From Bradyrhizobium genomosp. I (2014) (GTDB taxonomy: Bacteria; Pseudomonadota; Alphaproteobacteria; Rhizobiales; Xanthobacteraceae), in assembly GCF_000261685.1 (NCBI RefSeq), contig NZ_AJQE01000060.1:1-47777 (forward strand): a stretch of DNA of 47,777 nucleotides, read 5' to 3'. How positions within the stretch are numbered: position 1 is the first letter of the stretch; every line of letters starts with the position of its first letter. This document shows positions 1 to 7,792 of the stretch, one piece after another. The notes beneath the pieces were generated by a model. That model ran no database searches. It was not told the DNA's origin and saw only the letters and a list, made by a program, of their open reading frames with translations. The position numbers were made by a program, and so were the translations under genes.

Positions 1-300
1 TGGAAGCCGAGCCGGTCGAAGCTGGTCGTCACGACGTCGGACGATGGCCTCGAAATCCGATGCGAGCCGGGTTCTCCCAATGCCTGGCGCAGGGAGCCCT
101 ATGCGGCGGACATCCGCGCTTGGGCGGCGGAAGGCAAGCGCGACGACATGACGGTCCTCGTGATCATCGGCCAGCGCGTGATCCTCGTTGCACCCGATCG
201 CGAGTTCGACCTCGGCGTCGTGGGACCGGACGAGCGGATCGTGCGGGAGCTTGAAGGCACGAAGGTGGTGGGTGCCACGGTCGTGAAAGACACCGATTGA
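1..300 (+). CDS. Hypothetical protein, C-terminal part (5' end outside window)
   Basis: The frame is open from the first base to the TGA at 298-300, giving 99 residues of a protein whose start lies upstream. The visible part ends in a hydrophobic stretch (DDMTVLVIIG, then VILVAP) and an acidic C-terminus. I do not recognise the family. The piece RDDMTVLVII resembles the last strand of several alpha/beta domains but is too short to assign. The cupin gene starts 57 bp downstream on the same strand, so the two may be co-transcribed. Confidence 0.55.
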   Translation, partial: WKPSRSKLVVTTSDDGLEIRCEPGSPNAWRREPYAADIRAWAAEGKRDDMTVLVIIGQRVILVAPDREFDLGVVGPDERIVRELEGTKVVGATVVKDTD

Positions 301-356
301 CTGGCCGGAAATTCGACCCCAAATCGTGCCTGGCGGAAGACACGACTGGAGGACCC

Positions 357-710
357 ATGGCCGACGGAATATCGCTCGCCGACAAGCTCGCGACCTTTGG
401 GGATTTCTGGTCACCGCGCACGATCGCGACCTTCAACGATTGCGACGTGATGGTGGTGAAGGTGAAGGGCGAGTTCACCTGGCACAAGCACGACGACACC
501 GACGATTTCTTTCTCGTCCTGAAAGGCAAGCTCGATATCGAGTTGCGGGATCGTACAGTGACGCTCGGCCCGGGCGAGCTCTATGTCGTTCCCAAAGGCG
601 TCGAGCATCGTCCGGTGGCGCGCGAGGAGGTTCACCTGATGCTGATCGAACCGACGGGAACGCCGAACACGGGCGACAAGGCGACCGCAGCAGCGCGCAA
701 GCTGGCATAG
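357..710 (+). CDS. Cupin domain protein (small, mannose-6-phosphate isomerase-like fold)
   Basis: A 117-residue single-domain cupin. The start is ATG 357 because a GGAGG lies four bases upstream; the frame also extends to a TTG at 297, which has no ribosome site. Cupin motif 1 is visible as FTWHKHDDTDDFFLVLKG at about residues 40-57, with the usual H-x-H and a downstream Glu replaced by Asp. Motif 2 is LGPGELYVVPKGVEHRP at about 71-87, containing P-x-G and the final metal-type His. Such stand-alone cupins bind a metal and act as small isomerases, dioxygenases or sensors; no substrate can be read here. It converges on the VOC gene. Confidence 0.85.
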   Translation: MADGISLADKLATFGDFWSPRTIATFNDCDVMVVKVKGEFTWHKHDDTDDFFLVLKGKLDIELRDRTVTLGPGELYVVPKGVEHRPVAREEVHLMLIEPTGTPNTGDKATAAARKLA

Positions 711-743
711 CGAGCAATCTGCCTGGCGTAGCCTTCCGCGCGG

Positions 744-1157
744 TCAGATTTCCGCATAGATCTCCAGCAAATTGCCGTCGGGATCGCGGAAGAACAGCGT
801 GCGGTGACCGAAGGGCTGGTTCGTCGGCGCCGACAGCAGCGCCACGCCCTGCCGCACGAGCTCGTCGGCGCACGTGTCGACCTCGGCGGCCGAGACCTTG
901 AAGGCGAGTTGCAGCGAGGCGCTGCCCGCCGGAATTGGCGCATCAGCGGCGGTACGGCTCGGCCGTGCCAATGCCAGCGTGTTGCTGCCGATACCGTACT
1001 CGATCCAATTCGGCGAAAGCTCTCGCAGCACGGACAAGGCGAGCACGTGCTCGTAGAAGCGGCGCATCGCGGCCATGTCGCGCACGAAAATGACGGTGTA
1101 GTCGATCGCGCGGATGGCGTTGAAGGGGGAACGGGGCTGGTTCGACTTCGGTGCCAT
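744..1157 (-). CDS. VOC-family protein (glyoxalase/bleomycin-resistance/dioxygenase fold)
   Basis: 137 residues. The start is ATG 1157, preceded by a GGGGGA ribosome site. A longer frame back to 1274 would overlap the upstream gene and adds residues unlike the family. The chain shows the paired beta-alpha-beta-beta-beta modules of the VOC fold: an N-terminal DYTVIFVRDMAAMRRFYEHVL and a C-terminal RTLFFRDPDGNLLEIYAEI, the latter being the typical strand with its terminal metal-ligand Glu. Members bind a divalent metal and include lyases, dioxygenases and antibiotic-binding proteins. The gene starts 13 bp after the stop of the serine hydrolase, so the two probably form one transcript. The substrate is unknown. 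Confidence 0.85.
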   Translation of the reverse strand: MAPKSNQPRSPFNAIRAIDYTVIFVRDMAAMRRFYEHVLALSVLRELSPNWIEYGIGSNTLALARPSRTAADAPIPAGSASLQLAFKVSAAEVDTCADELVRQGVALLSAPTNQPFGHRTLFFRDPDGNLLEIYAEI

Positions 1158-1170
1158 CGGCGATTTCCCC

Positions 1171-2910
1171 CTACCCCACGACACGGTTGGCGACGAAGAC
1201 ACCGTTCGGCTGGTGAAAGACGATCCGATCAATTTCGTTGTCTTCCCCTCGAAACTCGACGGCAAAACCGTCAAGTTCGACGATGCGAAAGCGGCGGTCC
1301 TGCTGCGGCTCGAGACGATAGGCCGGTTGAAAATCGGTCTTGAGAATCAAACGGCCGTCCGCATCGAGGGTCACGTGGTGGTTCACACCACCGCTCGCGA
1401 AATGCCCGGCGCAGCGCTCACGAAACGCAGGATTCATACAATCGCCGGCGGCGCGACGCTCGAATACGATGTCCTTCACCATCGGCTCCAGCGGCGCCGA
1501 CAGGTGCACAATATTGCCGTCCCGGTCGGTCTGGAAGGTGATCGGGAGATTGTCCGGATGGAGCTTGTCGATGATCTCCGGCGTCACGAATGTCTCGAAA
1601 TGCCGGTGCGACAGCGGCGCGCTCATGCCGCGCCACGACCAGTGCAACGCGCCGTTCTGCTCGCGGATCGATATCACGCCGTAGGCGGGATGAGCGTAGT
1701 CGCCGGCATAGGCTGACAGCGCATGCGCGGGCTGCGTATGCTTGTGACGTGCCTTCTCCCTCGCCTCCTTGTCGACCGGAATATGCGCGACGAAGTCGTC
1801 ACGAACCTTGTGGAAGCGCGCGAACCAGTCAACGGGCTCACGTCCGCGCAACCGGTCGACAATGTACCATGTCAAGATCTGCGGCACTGCGCTCGGACTA
1901 CGATTGGTGAGCACGGCAACCCCGATGCCGGCGTCACGCACCAGCGTCATCAATGACCCCCAGCCGTTCCAGCCGCCGCCATGCCACAGCAGGCGATCGC
2001 CATGATAAGTGTTGGACTGAAAGCCCAGTGCATAGTGACCGTGACCGAACTCGGAGAATTCCGACTTCCCGACGTGCGCCAACGGCGTATGCAATTGCTC
2101 CACCAGCGGTGCCGGCAACAGCCGTTCGCCATCAAACTCCCCCAGGCCAAGATGCAGGCGCATCCAGTTCGCCAGATCCGTCGCCGACGTATTGATCGCG
2201 CCTGCGGCGGTGACCCGGATCGGCAACCGTAGTCCCGGCAGCCGAGTGTCGACGTGAATCATGTACGGCCGTGCCGCCTCGGCCGCAGCTTCGAGTTCGT
2301 CCAGCGAGAAGCCAACCGCCATGCCGAGCCGATCCGTGAGGCGCTCCCGCACAAAAGCCTCAAAACTCCGCCCGCTCAACCGCTCGATCAGGAGACCGGC
2401 AGCGTTGTAGCAGAGATTGTTGTATTGCCAGGCGGCTCGGACGTCGCGGCTCAATTCGAGGTGCCGCATCAGCGGCAGCATCTCGGCTGGCGCAAGATCG
2501 CCAGGCAAGTGAATCCAGTCGTGCCGCGGCAGTCCCGACTGATGGCTGAGCAGGTCACGAATAGTGACGCGCTCGGTGGCGACCGCATCGGAAAGACGAA
2601 ACTCCGGCAAGTAGTCGCGGACCGGTTTGCTCCAGTCGAGCATGCCCTCGTTGTGCAGCAACGCGACTGCGGTGGCGGTGAACGACTTGGTGATCGAACA
2701 GATCACGAAATGCGTGTGCGGCGTAACCGGCAGATCGGCCTCGACATCGCGCTGGCCATAGGCGCGCGTGAGCACGACCTCGCCGCCCTGCACGATGGCG
2801 AGCGCGACGCCCGGCACCTTCCAGACCGCCATCGCTTCCGCGGCGAGCCGATCGACATCGGGAATGAGGGACGCGAGCGCAGAATTTGGGATGTCGGCAG
2901 ATGTGTTCAT
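1171..2910 (-). CDS. Serine hydrolase, beta-lactamase/penicillin-binding (class C-like) family
   Basis: 579 residues from ATG 2910; the frame continues to a TTG at 2955, but family similarity begins near the ATG. The catalytic S-x-x-K is SITK at residues 72-75, the Y-x-N motif is YNN at 163-165, and the third motif is HGG at 310-312, all in the expected order and spacing. The C-terminal third (about 390-579) is a beta-rich extension of the DUF3471/Pab87-octamerisation type. No signal peptide is apparent, so a cytoplasmic esterase or D-aminopeptidase-like role is likelier than antibiotic resistance; that is inference. It is followed 13 bp later by the VOC gene. Confidence 0.9.
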   Translation of the reverse strand: MNTSADIPNSALASLIPDVDRLAAEAMAVWKVPGVALAIVQGGEVVLTRAYGQRDVEADLPVTPHTHFVICSITKSFTATAVALLHNEGMLDWSKPVRDYLPEFRLSDAVATERVTIRDLLSHQSGLPRHDWIHLPGDLAPAEMLPLMRHLELSRDVRAAWQYNNLCYNAAGLLIERLSGRSFEAFVRERLTDRLGMAVGFSLDELEAAAEAARPYMIHVDTRLPGLRLPIRVTAAGAINTSATDLANWMRLHLGLGEFDGERLLPAPLVEQLHTPLAHVGKSEFSEFGHGHYALGFQSNTYHGDRLLWHGGGWNGWGSLMTLVRDAGIGVAVLTNRSPSAVPQILTWYIVDRLRGREPVDWFARFHKVRDDFVAHIPVDKEAREKARHKHTQPAHALSAYAGDYAHPAYGVISIREQNGALHWSWRGMSAPLSHRHFETFVTPEIIDKLHPDNLPITFQTDRDGNIVHLSAPLEPMVKDIVFERRAAGDCMNPAFRERCAGHFASGGVNHHVTLDADGRLILKTDFQPAYRLEPQQDRRFRIVELDGFAVEFRGEDNEIDRIVFHQPNGVFVANRVVG

Positions 2911-3015
2911 TGGCACACGGGAATACTTGCGAGATGCGCAGTATAGATGTGTCAACTCCAGATGGAAACAAGCCGCGAATGTTTTCGCGGAAGCCGGATC
3001 GCGAAGGCGGGAGGC

Positions 3016-3498
3016 CTATCGCAGCATGCCGCCACCATAGCGCAACTCGTACAGCAAAGTGCCGTCCCGCCCCGCGATCGTCTCAACCCCGTCAAATCGT
3101 TCAAGCGCGCCTTCGATGTCGTTGCGATAGACCATGCCATCCTGCTCGAACAGGCGTGGCCCCCGATAGGGCTGCTCGATGCTTACGCCCAGCAGCGCCT
3201 GGCGCAGGAATTTGTAGATCGCAAGGACACTGTCCCGATCCCTGATCTCTTCACGGACGCCGCCGCTGTAGCTCATCGACCAGACCACGCGGTCGTCCCG
3301 CGAGACGGTCTCCTGCCCGACGAAATACCCCATCCCGAAATAGATATCGCGATAGGCATAGGGCGGTGCGCGGTGCTCGAGCTGCTTCGAGCCTGACAGC
3401 AGCGGCGTCGCCACGGTCGCATCGTCGTCGAGGCCGGCATAGGTGCGCCGCTTGGCCTCGACCAGGAACGCCGCGAGATCGGGTGGAATGGACGGCAT
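3016..3498 (-). CDS. DUF5680 domain protein
   Basis: 160 residues, beginning at ATG 3498, three bases after the TAA of the alcohol dehydrogenase on the same strand, so the two are almost certainly translated from one message. The whole length matches the DUF5680 pattern: an N-terminal FLVEAKRRTYAG, a central LEHRAPPYAYRDIYFGMGYFVGQE, and a C-terminal LYELRYGGG. In other bacteria this domain is often appended to helix-turn-helix regulators; here it stands alone. Function is unknown. Coupling to a zinc dehydrogenase suggests a role linked to the same substrate, which is inference only. Confidence 0.8.
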   Translation of the reverse strand: MPSIPPDLAAFLVEAKRRTYAGLDDDATVATPLLSGSKQLEHRAPPYAYRDIYFGMGYFVGQETVSRDDRVVWSMSYSGGVREEIRDRDSVLAIYKFLRQALLGVSIEQPYRGPRLFEQDGMVYRNDIEGALERFDGVETIAGRDGTLLYELRYGGGMLR

Positions 3499-3501
3499 TG
3501 T

Positions 3502-4653
3502 TTATTCCACCAGCTCCGGCCACGGCACGATGGTCGACTTCACCGTCTTCATTGCCATCGCGTCCTTCACCGCCTGCGCGACGCCCGCTTCCGTGAACGG
3601 ATAGATCGTCTGCATCTTCAGCCATGGATATTTGTCACGCGTGCGATAGAGCATGTCGACGCCGAGCGGCAGGTCGTTGCCGGTGAAGCCCCAGGATCCC
3701 AGCACGTTGAGGTCCTTGGTGCAGATGCGGTGCCATGACGTGTCGATCGAGCCGGCGTCGGTGAACTGGCCCATCTCGACATAGGTGCCGCCGTCGCGCA
3801 GCATCTCGATGCCTTCAGGGCCGGCGGTCGGATGGCCCGAGCAGTCCATCACGAGATCGGCGCCGAAGCCGCCGACGATTTTCCGCACGCGATCGATACG
3901 CTGCTGCGGCGACTTCAGCTCCTCGATGTTGATCGTCGCCTCCGCGCCGAACTCGCGCGCGAGCTTGAGCCGCGGCTCCTCCGGCGCGCCGACGCAGATG
4001 ACGCGCCCTGCCCCCATCTCCCTGGCGGCAGCGACCGCCAGAATGCCGATCGGGCCCGAGCCCTGGATCACCACGGTGTCGCCCCAGCTGAAGCCGCCGG
4101 CGCGGGTCGCGCGATTGAAGGCGCGAATGCAGGAGGTCAGCGGCTCCGACAGCGCGCCGAGCCGCAATGACATGTCGTCGGGCAGCTTGTAGATCTTGGT
4201 GCCCGGCAGCATGTCGAAATCGACATAGACATATTCGGCCCAGCCGCCCCACAAATGCGGCGCCTTGTCGAAGCCGAGATAGCGGCCGTAATAGACAGGC
4301 GTCAGGCACTTGTTGGCCGTTTGCGGATAATGGATGCAGTAATAGCAGCGGCCGCACGGCATCAGCGGCGGAATCATCACCTTCGAGCCGACGGAAAGCG
4401 GCTTGCTCATGAAATCCACGGTGAACTCGTCGCCGCATTCGACGATGACGCCACCGAGCTCGTGGCCCAGCGTGAACGGCCAGGGCAGCGGCTTCGGCCA
4501 ATGTCCCTTGAGGATATGCAGGTCGGTGCCGCAGACGCCGCAGGCGCCGACCTTGATCAGCGCGGCCTTGCGGCCGACCTTCGGCCACGGCACGGTTTTG
4601 ATGACGGGCTCCGAGCCCGGCCCTGAGTGGGTGCAGACGCGGATTTGGTCCAT
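3502..4653 (-). CDS. Zinc-dependent medium-chain alcohol dehydrogenase
   Basis: 383 residues from ATG 4653 with a GAGGA ribosome site. It oxidises an alcohol to a carbonyl using NAD(P). Catalytic zinc ligands are visible at Cys41 (CGTDLH) and His64-Glu65 (GHE). The structural zinc lobe has four cysteines, C100-x2-C103-x2-C106-x9-C116, with a spacer two residues longer than in classical liver-type enzymes. The Rossmann glycine motif is GSGPIG. The long insertion PLSVGSKVMIPP and the YYCIHYP loop resemble MDR enzymes acting on polyols or cyclic alcohols, but the substrate cannot be fixed. It is the first gene of a pair with the DUF5680 gene. Confidence 0.9.
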   Translation of the reverse strand: MDQIRVCTHSGPGSEPVIKTVPWPKVGRKAALIKVGACGVCGTDLHILKGHWPKPLPWPFTLGHELGGVIVECGDEFTVDFMSKPLSVGSKVMIPPLMPCGRCYYCIHYPQTANKCLTPVYYGRYLGFDKAPHLWGGWAEYVYVDFDMLPGTKIYKLPDDMSLRLGALSEPLTSCIRAFNRATRAGGFSWGDTVVIQGSGPIGILAVAAAREMGAGRVICVGAPEEPRLKLAREFGAEATINIEELKSPQQRIDRVRKIVGGFGADLVMDCSGHPTAGPEGIEMLRDGGTYVEMGQFTDAGSIDTSWHRICTKDLNVLGSWGFTGNDLPLGVDMLYRTRDKYPWLKMQTIYPFTEAGVAQAVKDAMAMKTVKSTIVPWPELVE

Positions 4654-4846
4654 GGTGCGTTCCTCGCTGCCCGTCTGTTGTGATTTGTGTTGCGGGCGTA
4701 TCGCGAAGCGTATCATAGCTCAGCCAGCGAAGGCGGAATTGGCCTATGTGACCGGCGCACCCGCATTGCGCTGCAAGAGTCCGCATTTCGGCAAGATATT
4801 TGCAACGACGCAGCCAGCGTCGCACCAATTCCATTTCGGGGAGCCC

Positions 4847-5254
4847 ATGACTGACAACATACGCGCGCTCTTCGATCGCTGGGAGCGGGTTTGGCATGAG
4901 GGACGATTTGACCTCATCCCGAACTGCGTGGGGTCGCAATACATCCGTCATGACGAAAGAGGCGACCGGACCGTCACGCGAGACGAATATGCTGCGGAAT
5001 TGCAGATTGTGCACCGAGACCGGCCGGGAATCCGCGTCGTGGTGTATGATCATTCCTTCTCGACTGACCGCGCGTGGTTCCGATTTGCATTCGTCTGGCC
5101 CGATCCCACGACAGGCGAGCAGCGCAACCGCGCCGGCATGCAAAGCTACCGTATTGAGGGCGGCAAGCTGGCCGAAACCTGGATCACGATGCTTGGTCTC
5201 GGGACCACATGGACCGACGAACCCCAGGAAAGCTGGACCCGCCGCAAGGAATGA
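4847..5254 (+). CDS. SnoaL-like/NTF2-fold polyketide-cyclase family protein
   Basis: 135 residues from ATG 4847, with GGGGAG just upstream. The pattern of an N-terminal helix (FDRWERVWHEGRFD), then YIRHDERG, then paired strands ending in YRIEGGKLAETWITMLGLG is that of SnoaL-like proteins, which are small alpha+beta cone folds used as cyclases, isomerases or ligand-binding modules. It is divergent from the alcohol dehydrogenase across a 193-bp gap, so a shared control region is possible. Substrate and reaction are unknown. Confidence 0.8.
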   Translation: MTDNIRALFDRWERVWHEGRFDLIPNCVGSQYIRHDERGDRTVTRDEYAAELQIVHRDRPGIRVVVYDHSFSTDRAWFRFAFVWPDPTTGEQRNRAGMQSYRIEGGKLAETWITMLGLGTTWTDEPQESWTRRKE

Positions 5255-5494
5255 GGAGCGCCAAGTTCGATCTGCGCCGCATCATCCAATGCCCGCATCG
5301 TGCGACCATCCGCACTGACGGCGATGACCCGGCTTGCCGGCCTCGCCTCCTTCATGACCGGCAATGCCCATCATGCCCAGATGACCGCGATCTCTGCTGC
5401 GGTATCGCCGGCGCTGCTGGGCCTGTTGCATCGGCGGGGGACGAGGACGGCTTGATCGGTGACGCCGGGTCTCGGGATGTGGCCTTTCGCGCAT

Positions 5495-5512
5495 TGTTTC
5501 CGTTCGGAAACA
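5495..5512. promoter_or_regulatory. Perfect 8-bp inverted repeat upstream of the PilZ gene
   Basis: The sequence TGTTTCCG-TT-CGGAAACA is a perfect palindrome with a 2-bp centre, about 86 bp before the PilZ start. It is the only structured element I see in the 343-bp stretch 5255-5597, which otherwise holds no convincing gene. It has the size and symmetry of a repressor operator. No regulator is encoded next to it, so the binding protein is unknown. Confidence 0.35.
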
Positions 5513-5597
5513 CCGCATCCCATCCTAACGCGGCATTAACCCTATGCACCTTAGGGTCGTCCCGGACTCCGCCCGGGCGGGGGGTCGGGTGTTGAAA

Positions 5598-6209
5598 ATG
5601 GCGTTGGCGAACAAAAAATTTCTTCCGGCCGCCGAGGAGCGCAGGCGCTTCCAGCGGGTGAAGGTGCATCTGCTCGGCCGCTACATGCTGCCGGACCGCC
5701 GGGAATTCCCTTGCCAGGTGATCAACATGTCGCCGGGCGGCCTCGCCTTGCTCGCCCCCGGCATCGGCAATGTCGGCGACCGCGTGGTCGCCTATCTCGA
5801 TCATATCGGCCGCGTCGAGGGCAAGATCACCCGTATCATCGACAATGGCTTCGCCATGACGATCGGTGCGACGCCCAGGAAGCGCGACAAGCTCGCGGCC
5901 CAGCTGACCTGGCTCGCCAATCGCGACATCCTCAATCTGCCGGAGGACCGCCGCCACGACCGTATCGTGCCGCGCAACCCCATCGCCGTGCTGACGCTCG
6001 AGGACGGCACCAAGATGACCTGCCGCATCATCGACCTCTCGCTGTCGGGCGCCGCGATCGCCGCGGAGAACCGGCCGCCGCTGAGATCGATCGTTCTGCT
6101 CGGCCGGGTCCAGGGCCGCGTGGTCCGAAACCTCGAGGACGGCTTCGCTCTGGAGTTCATGCACGAGCAGCCGCCCGAGACACTCGAAGAGAGCGTTACC
6201 GCGCGGTAA
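5598..6209 (+). CDS. Tandem PilZ-domain protein (putative cyclic-di-GMP effector)
   Basis: 203 residues. I take ATG 5598 because the first PilZ motif follows soon after; an in-frame ATG at 5544 would add 18 unrelated residues. Domain 1 (about 12-95) has the R-x-x-x-R motif RRFQR (16-20) and N43-x-S45-x-x-G48. Domain 2 (about 115-195) has RRHDR (118-122) and D146-x-S148-x-x-G151. Both cyclic-di-GMP signatures are therefore intact. PilZ proteins relay cyclic-di-GMP to motility, exopolysaccharide or adhesion systems. There is no enzymatic or membrane part, so it presumably acts through a partner. It is followed by a strong terminator and is probably monocistronic. Confidence 0.9.
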   Translation: MALANKKFLPAAEERRRFQRVKVHLLGRYMLPDRREFPCQVINMSPGGLALLAPGIGNVGDRVVAYLDHIGRVEGKITRIIDNGFAMTIGATPRKRDKLAAQLTWLANRDILNLPEDRRHDRIVPRNPIAVLTLEDGTKMTCRIIDLSLSGAAIAAENRPPLRSIVLLGRVQGRVVRNLEDGFALEFMHEQPPETLEESVTAR

Positions 6210-6247
6210 AGCGCGAGAACGCGAAAGCCTCGATATTTCCAGCCTCG

Positions 6248-6281
6248 AAGGCGGCCTCCGCGATGCGGACGCCGCCTTTTT
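6248..6281 (+). terminator. Rho-independent terminator after the PilZ gene
   Basis: The outer stem AAGGCGGC (6248-6255) pairs with GCCGCCTT (6271-6278). The inner stem TCCGC (6257-6261) pairs with GCGGA (6265-6269) around a GAT loop, with a single C-C mismatch between the stems. A run of five T follows at 6277-6281. Confidence 0.85.
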
Positions 6282-6360
6282 CGTGTCCCGCGGCGAGCCG
6301 CGTTGCGGTTAACGCCGGGGTTGCAGATGCACGCAAACAACGCTTCTGCCGGCGTTTCCG

Positions 6361-6510
6361 CGTTAATCGATAAAATTTGAATCAATTGCAGTCATATCGA
6401 ATTTTATTCGAATTCGATTCAAGTATAGATCGAATTCGCCGTGCCTTTTACTTGCATTCGTCTCGACTTGACTTGGCTGACTTAGCGGCAACTCAAAAGC
6501 TCCATGCGAA
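6361..6510 (+). promoter_or_regulatory. AT-rich leader/promoter region before the cysteine peptidase gene
   Basis: The 259 bp between the PilZ terminator and ATG 6541 contain no gene. From about 6361 to 6450 the base composition falls sharply compared with the GC-rich flanks and includes the partly symmetric stretch ATCGAATTTTATTCGAATTCGAT. Such a segment is where I would expect the promoter of the downstream gene; no sigma-factor motif is clear enough to name. Confidence 0.35.
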
Positions 6511-6540
6511 ATGTGGTCCCAACAAGAAACGGGGGCCGCA

Positions 6541-7167
6541 ATGTTTGACTTCAGGGGACAGGGGAAGAGGCTGGCGCTGGTCGCCATGCTCTTCGGGATC
6601 AGCGCTGCAGCGCAGGCCGGCGAAAGCCGCCTGCTCTACGCGAGCCTCGGCGACACCACGCGTGCGCCGATCGGCTGGGTCGAGTTCTGCGCCGACAATG
6701 CTGCCCAGTGCCAGGGCGCACCGATGCAGCCGCGCGACATCGTGATGTCGCAGGCCGCATGGCGCGACCTCGTCAAGGTCAATCGCTGGGTCAACGAGAC
6801 CGTCAAGCCTTTGACCGACCAGGAGCACTGGGGCGTGATCGAGAAATGGTCGCTGCCATCGGACGGCTACGGCGACTGTGAAGACTACGTGCTGTTGAAG
6901 CGCAAGATGCTGATCGACGCCGGATGGCCGCGCCAGGCCCTGCTGATCACCGTCGTGCGCGACAAGAAGGGCGAAGGCCACGCGGTGCTGACGGTGAAGA
7001 CCGACAAGGGCGAATTCGTTCTCGACAATCAGAACGAGAACGTCGTTGCCTGGACGGAGACCGGCTACCGCTTCGTCAAGCGCCAGTCGCAGAGCGATCC
7101 CAACATCTGGGTCTCGCTGGGCGATACCAAGCCGGCGGTCTCCACCGCCAGCGCGAAGGATCAGTAG
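6541..7167 (+). CDS. Transglutaminase-like cysteine peptidase (BTLCP family, LapG-related), exported
   Basis: 208 residues from ATG 6541, with a G-rich ribosome site; an ATG at 6511 in the same frame is less well placed. Residues 1-27 are a Sec signal peptide (LALVAMLFGISAAAQA). The papain/transglutaminase-type catalytic residues are in order: Cys113 in DGYGDCEDYVLLKR, His147 in GEGHAVL, Asp162 in VLDNQN. The LapG branch cleaves large biofilm adhesins in the periplasm under cyclic-di-GMP control; many rhizobial members are uncharacterised. The neighbouring tandem-PilZ gene fits a cyclic-di-GMP context, but no LapD or LapA partner is in the window, so the substrate is unknown. Confidence 0.88.
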   Translation: MFDFRGQGKRLALVAMLFGISAAAQAGESRLLYASLGDTTRAPIGWVEFCADNAAQCQGAPMQPRDIVMSQAAWRDLVKVNRWVNETVKPLTDQEHWGVIEKWSLPSDGYGDCEDYVLLKRKMLIDAGWPRQALLITVVRDKKGEGHAVLTVKTDKGEFVLDNQNENVVAWTETGYRFVKRQSQSDPNIWVSLGDTKPAVSTASAKDQ

Positions 7168-7191
7168 CAACGAGACAACGAGTTACGCGGC

Positions 7192-7272
7192 CCGGTCACA
7201 TCCCCACCCCTCCCCGTCCCAGACCGGTTCGCGCGCGCCCAGCCATCCCCCAATGGCTGGGCGCAACTTTTT
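7192..7272 (+). ncRNA. Candidate sRNA, copy 1: C-rich-loop hairpin plus terminator (Cuckoo/alpha-r14-like architecture)
   Basis: Stem 1 is CCGGTC (7192-7197) pairing with GACCGG (7222-7227), leaving a loop that contains ACCCCTCCCCGTCCC, an anti-Shine-Dalgarno-like stretch. Stem 2 is a perfect 12-bp hairpin, GCGCCCAGCCAT (7235-7246) with ATGGCTGGGCGC (7253-7264), followed by AAC and five T, an intrinsic terminator. It starts 24 bp after the peptidase stop, so it may be a 3'-UTR-derived RNA and also that gene's terminator. A second copy lies at 7699-7781. The architecture matches what is known of Cuckoo RNAs in alphaproteobacteria; membership is inferred. Confidence 0.6.
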
Positions 7273-7422
7273 CAGGGACGACCGCTCCGCGCAGTGCCAT
7301 CAGGAGCGAACGGCGCCCCCGACACGGGCAATTCCCGCGCTGATCCAAAGCGCGATGCGAATGCAAATGCACGTTCCGGTCCGTTCGGTAGGAACCTTTG
7401 CCGTGCTCGCGCTTGAACCGGC

Positions 7423-7650
7423 ATGAAAACCCCATCACCCGGAATGCGCAGGGCGCTTCGCCAGGCTCAATTGTACGGGCACCTGCTCGTCCGCAATGAC
7501 AGGCTGTATTACCCGGGAGGCAGTCATCCGATCTGCTCGATACAGCTTGCACGAGAGATGGTCAGGTCAGGATGGATGACCAAGCAGGACGGCGAATACG
7601 AGATCACGCCGGACGGACAACTTGCCGCTGAAAGCGAACTTAACCACTGA
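7423..7650 (+). CDS. Small conserved-looking hypothetical protein, possible winged-helix fold
   Basis: 75 residues from ATG 7423; ATG 7444 is an alternative start. The C-terminal half, LAREMVRSGWMTKQDGEYEITPDGQLAAE, looks like the last helix and beta-wing of a winged helix (helix, GW turn, then Y-E-I-T-x-x-G), but the N-terminal recognition helix is not obvious. It sits between the two sRNA-like elements: copy 1 ends 150 bp upstream and copy 2 begins 48 bp after its stop, so copy 2 may be its 3' UTR. No family name can be given. Confidence 0.55.
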   Translation: MKTPSPGMRRALRQAQLYGHLLVRNDRLYYPGGSHPICSIQLAREMVRSGWMTKQDGEYEITPDGQLAAESELNH

Positions 7651-7698
7651 TGCGGTCCCGCAGGTCCGGCCGCGACTTCTCTCGGCGCTGCTCAGACG

Positions 7699-7781
7699 CC
7701 GGGCACATCAGCACCCCTCCCCGTCCCAGACCGGTTCGCGCCCGGCCGGGCTTCCCCCCAAAGCCTGGCCGCAACTTTTTT
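7699..7781 (+). ncRNA. Candidate sRNA, copy 2: C-rich-loop hairpin plus terminator
   Basis: It shares a 30-base identical core with copy 1 (CACCCCTCCCCGTCCCAG... to ...CGGTTCGCGC). Stem 1 is CCGGGC (7699-7704) with GACCGG (7729-7734), one mismatch. Stem 2 is CGGCCGGGCTT (7743-7753) with AAGCCTGGCCG (7761-7771), paired throughout with one G-U, then AAC and six T. The stem-2 bases differ from copy 1 on both arms but pairing is kept, which is covariation supporting an RNA structure. It also lies just before the convergent CYTH-CHAD gene end. Confidence 0.6.
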
Positions 7782-7792
7782 GGGATGCGCGA

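Noticed and set aside
2911..2935. TGGCAC followed by TTGC as a sigma-54 promoter upstream of the serine hydrolase
   Set aside because: The two elements are about 10 bp apart instead of the required 5, and the orientation does not lead into that gene.
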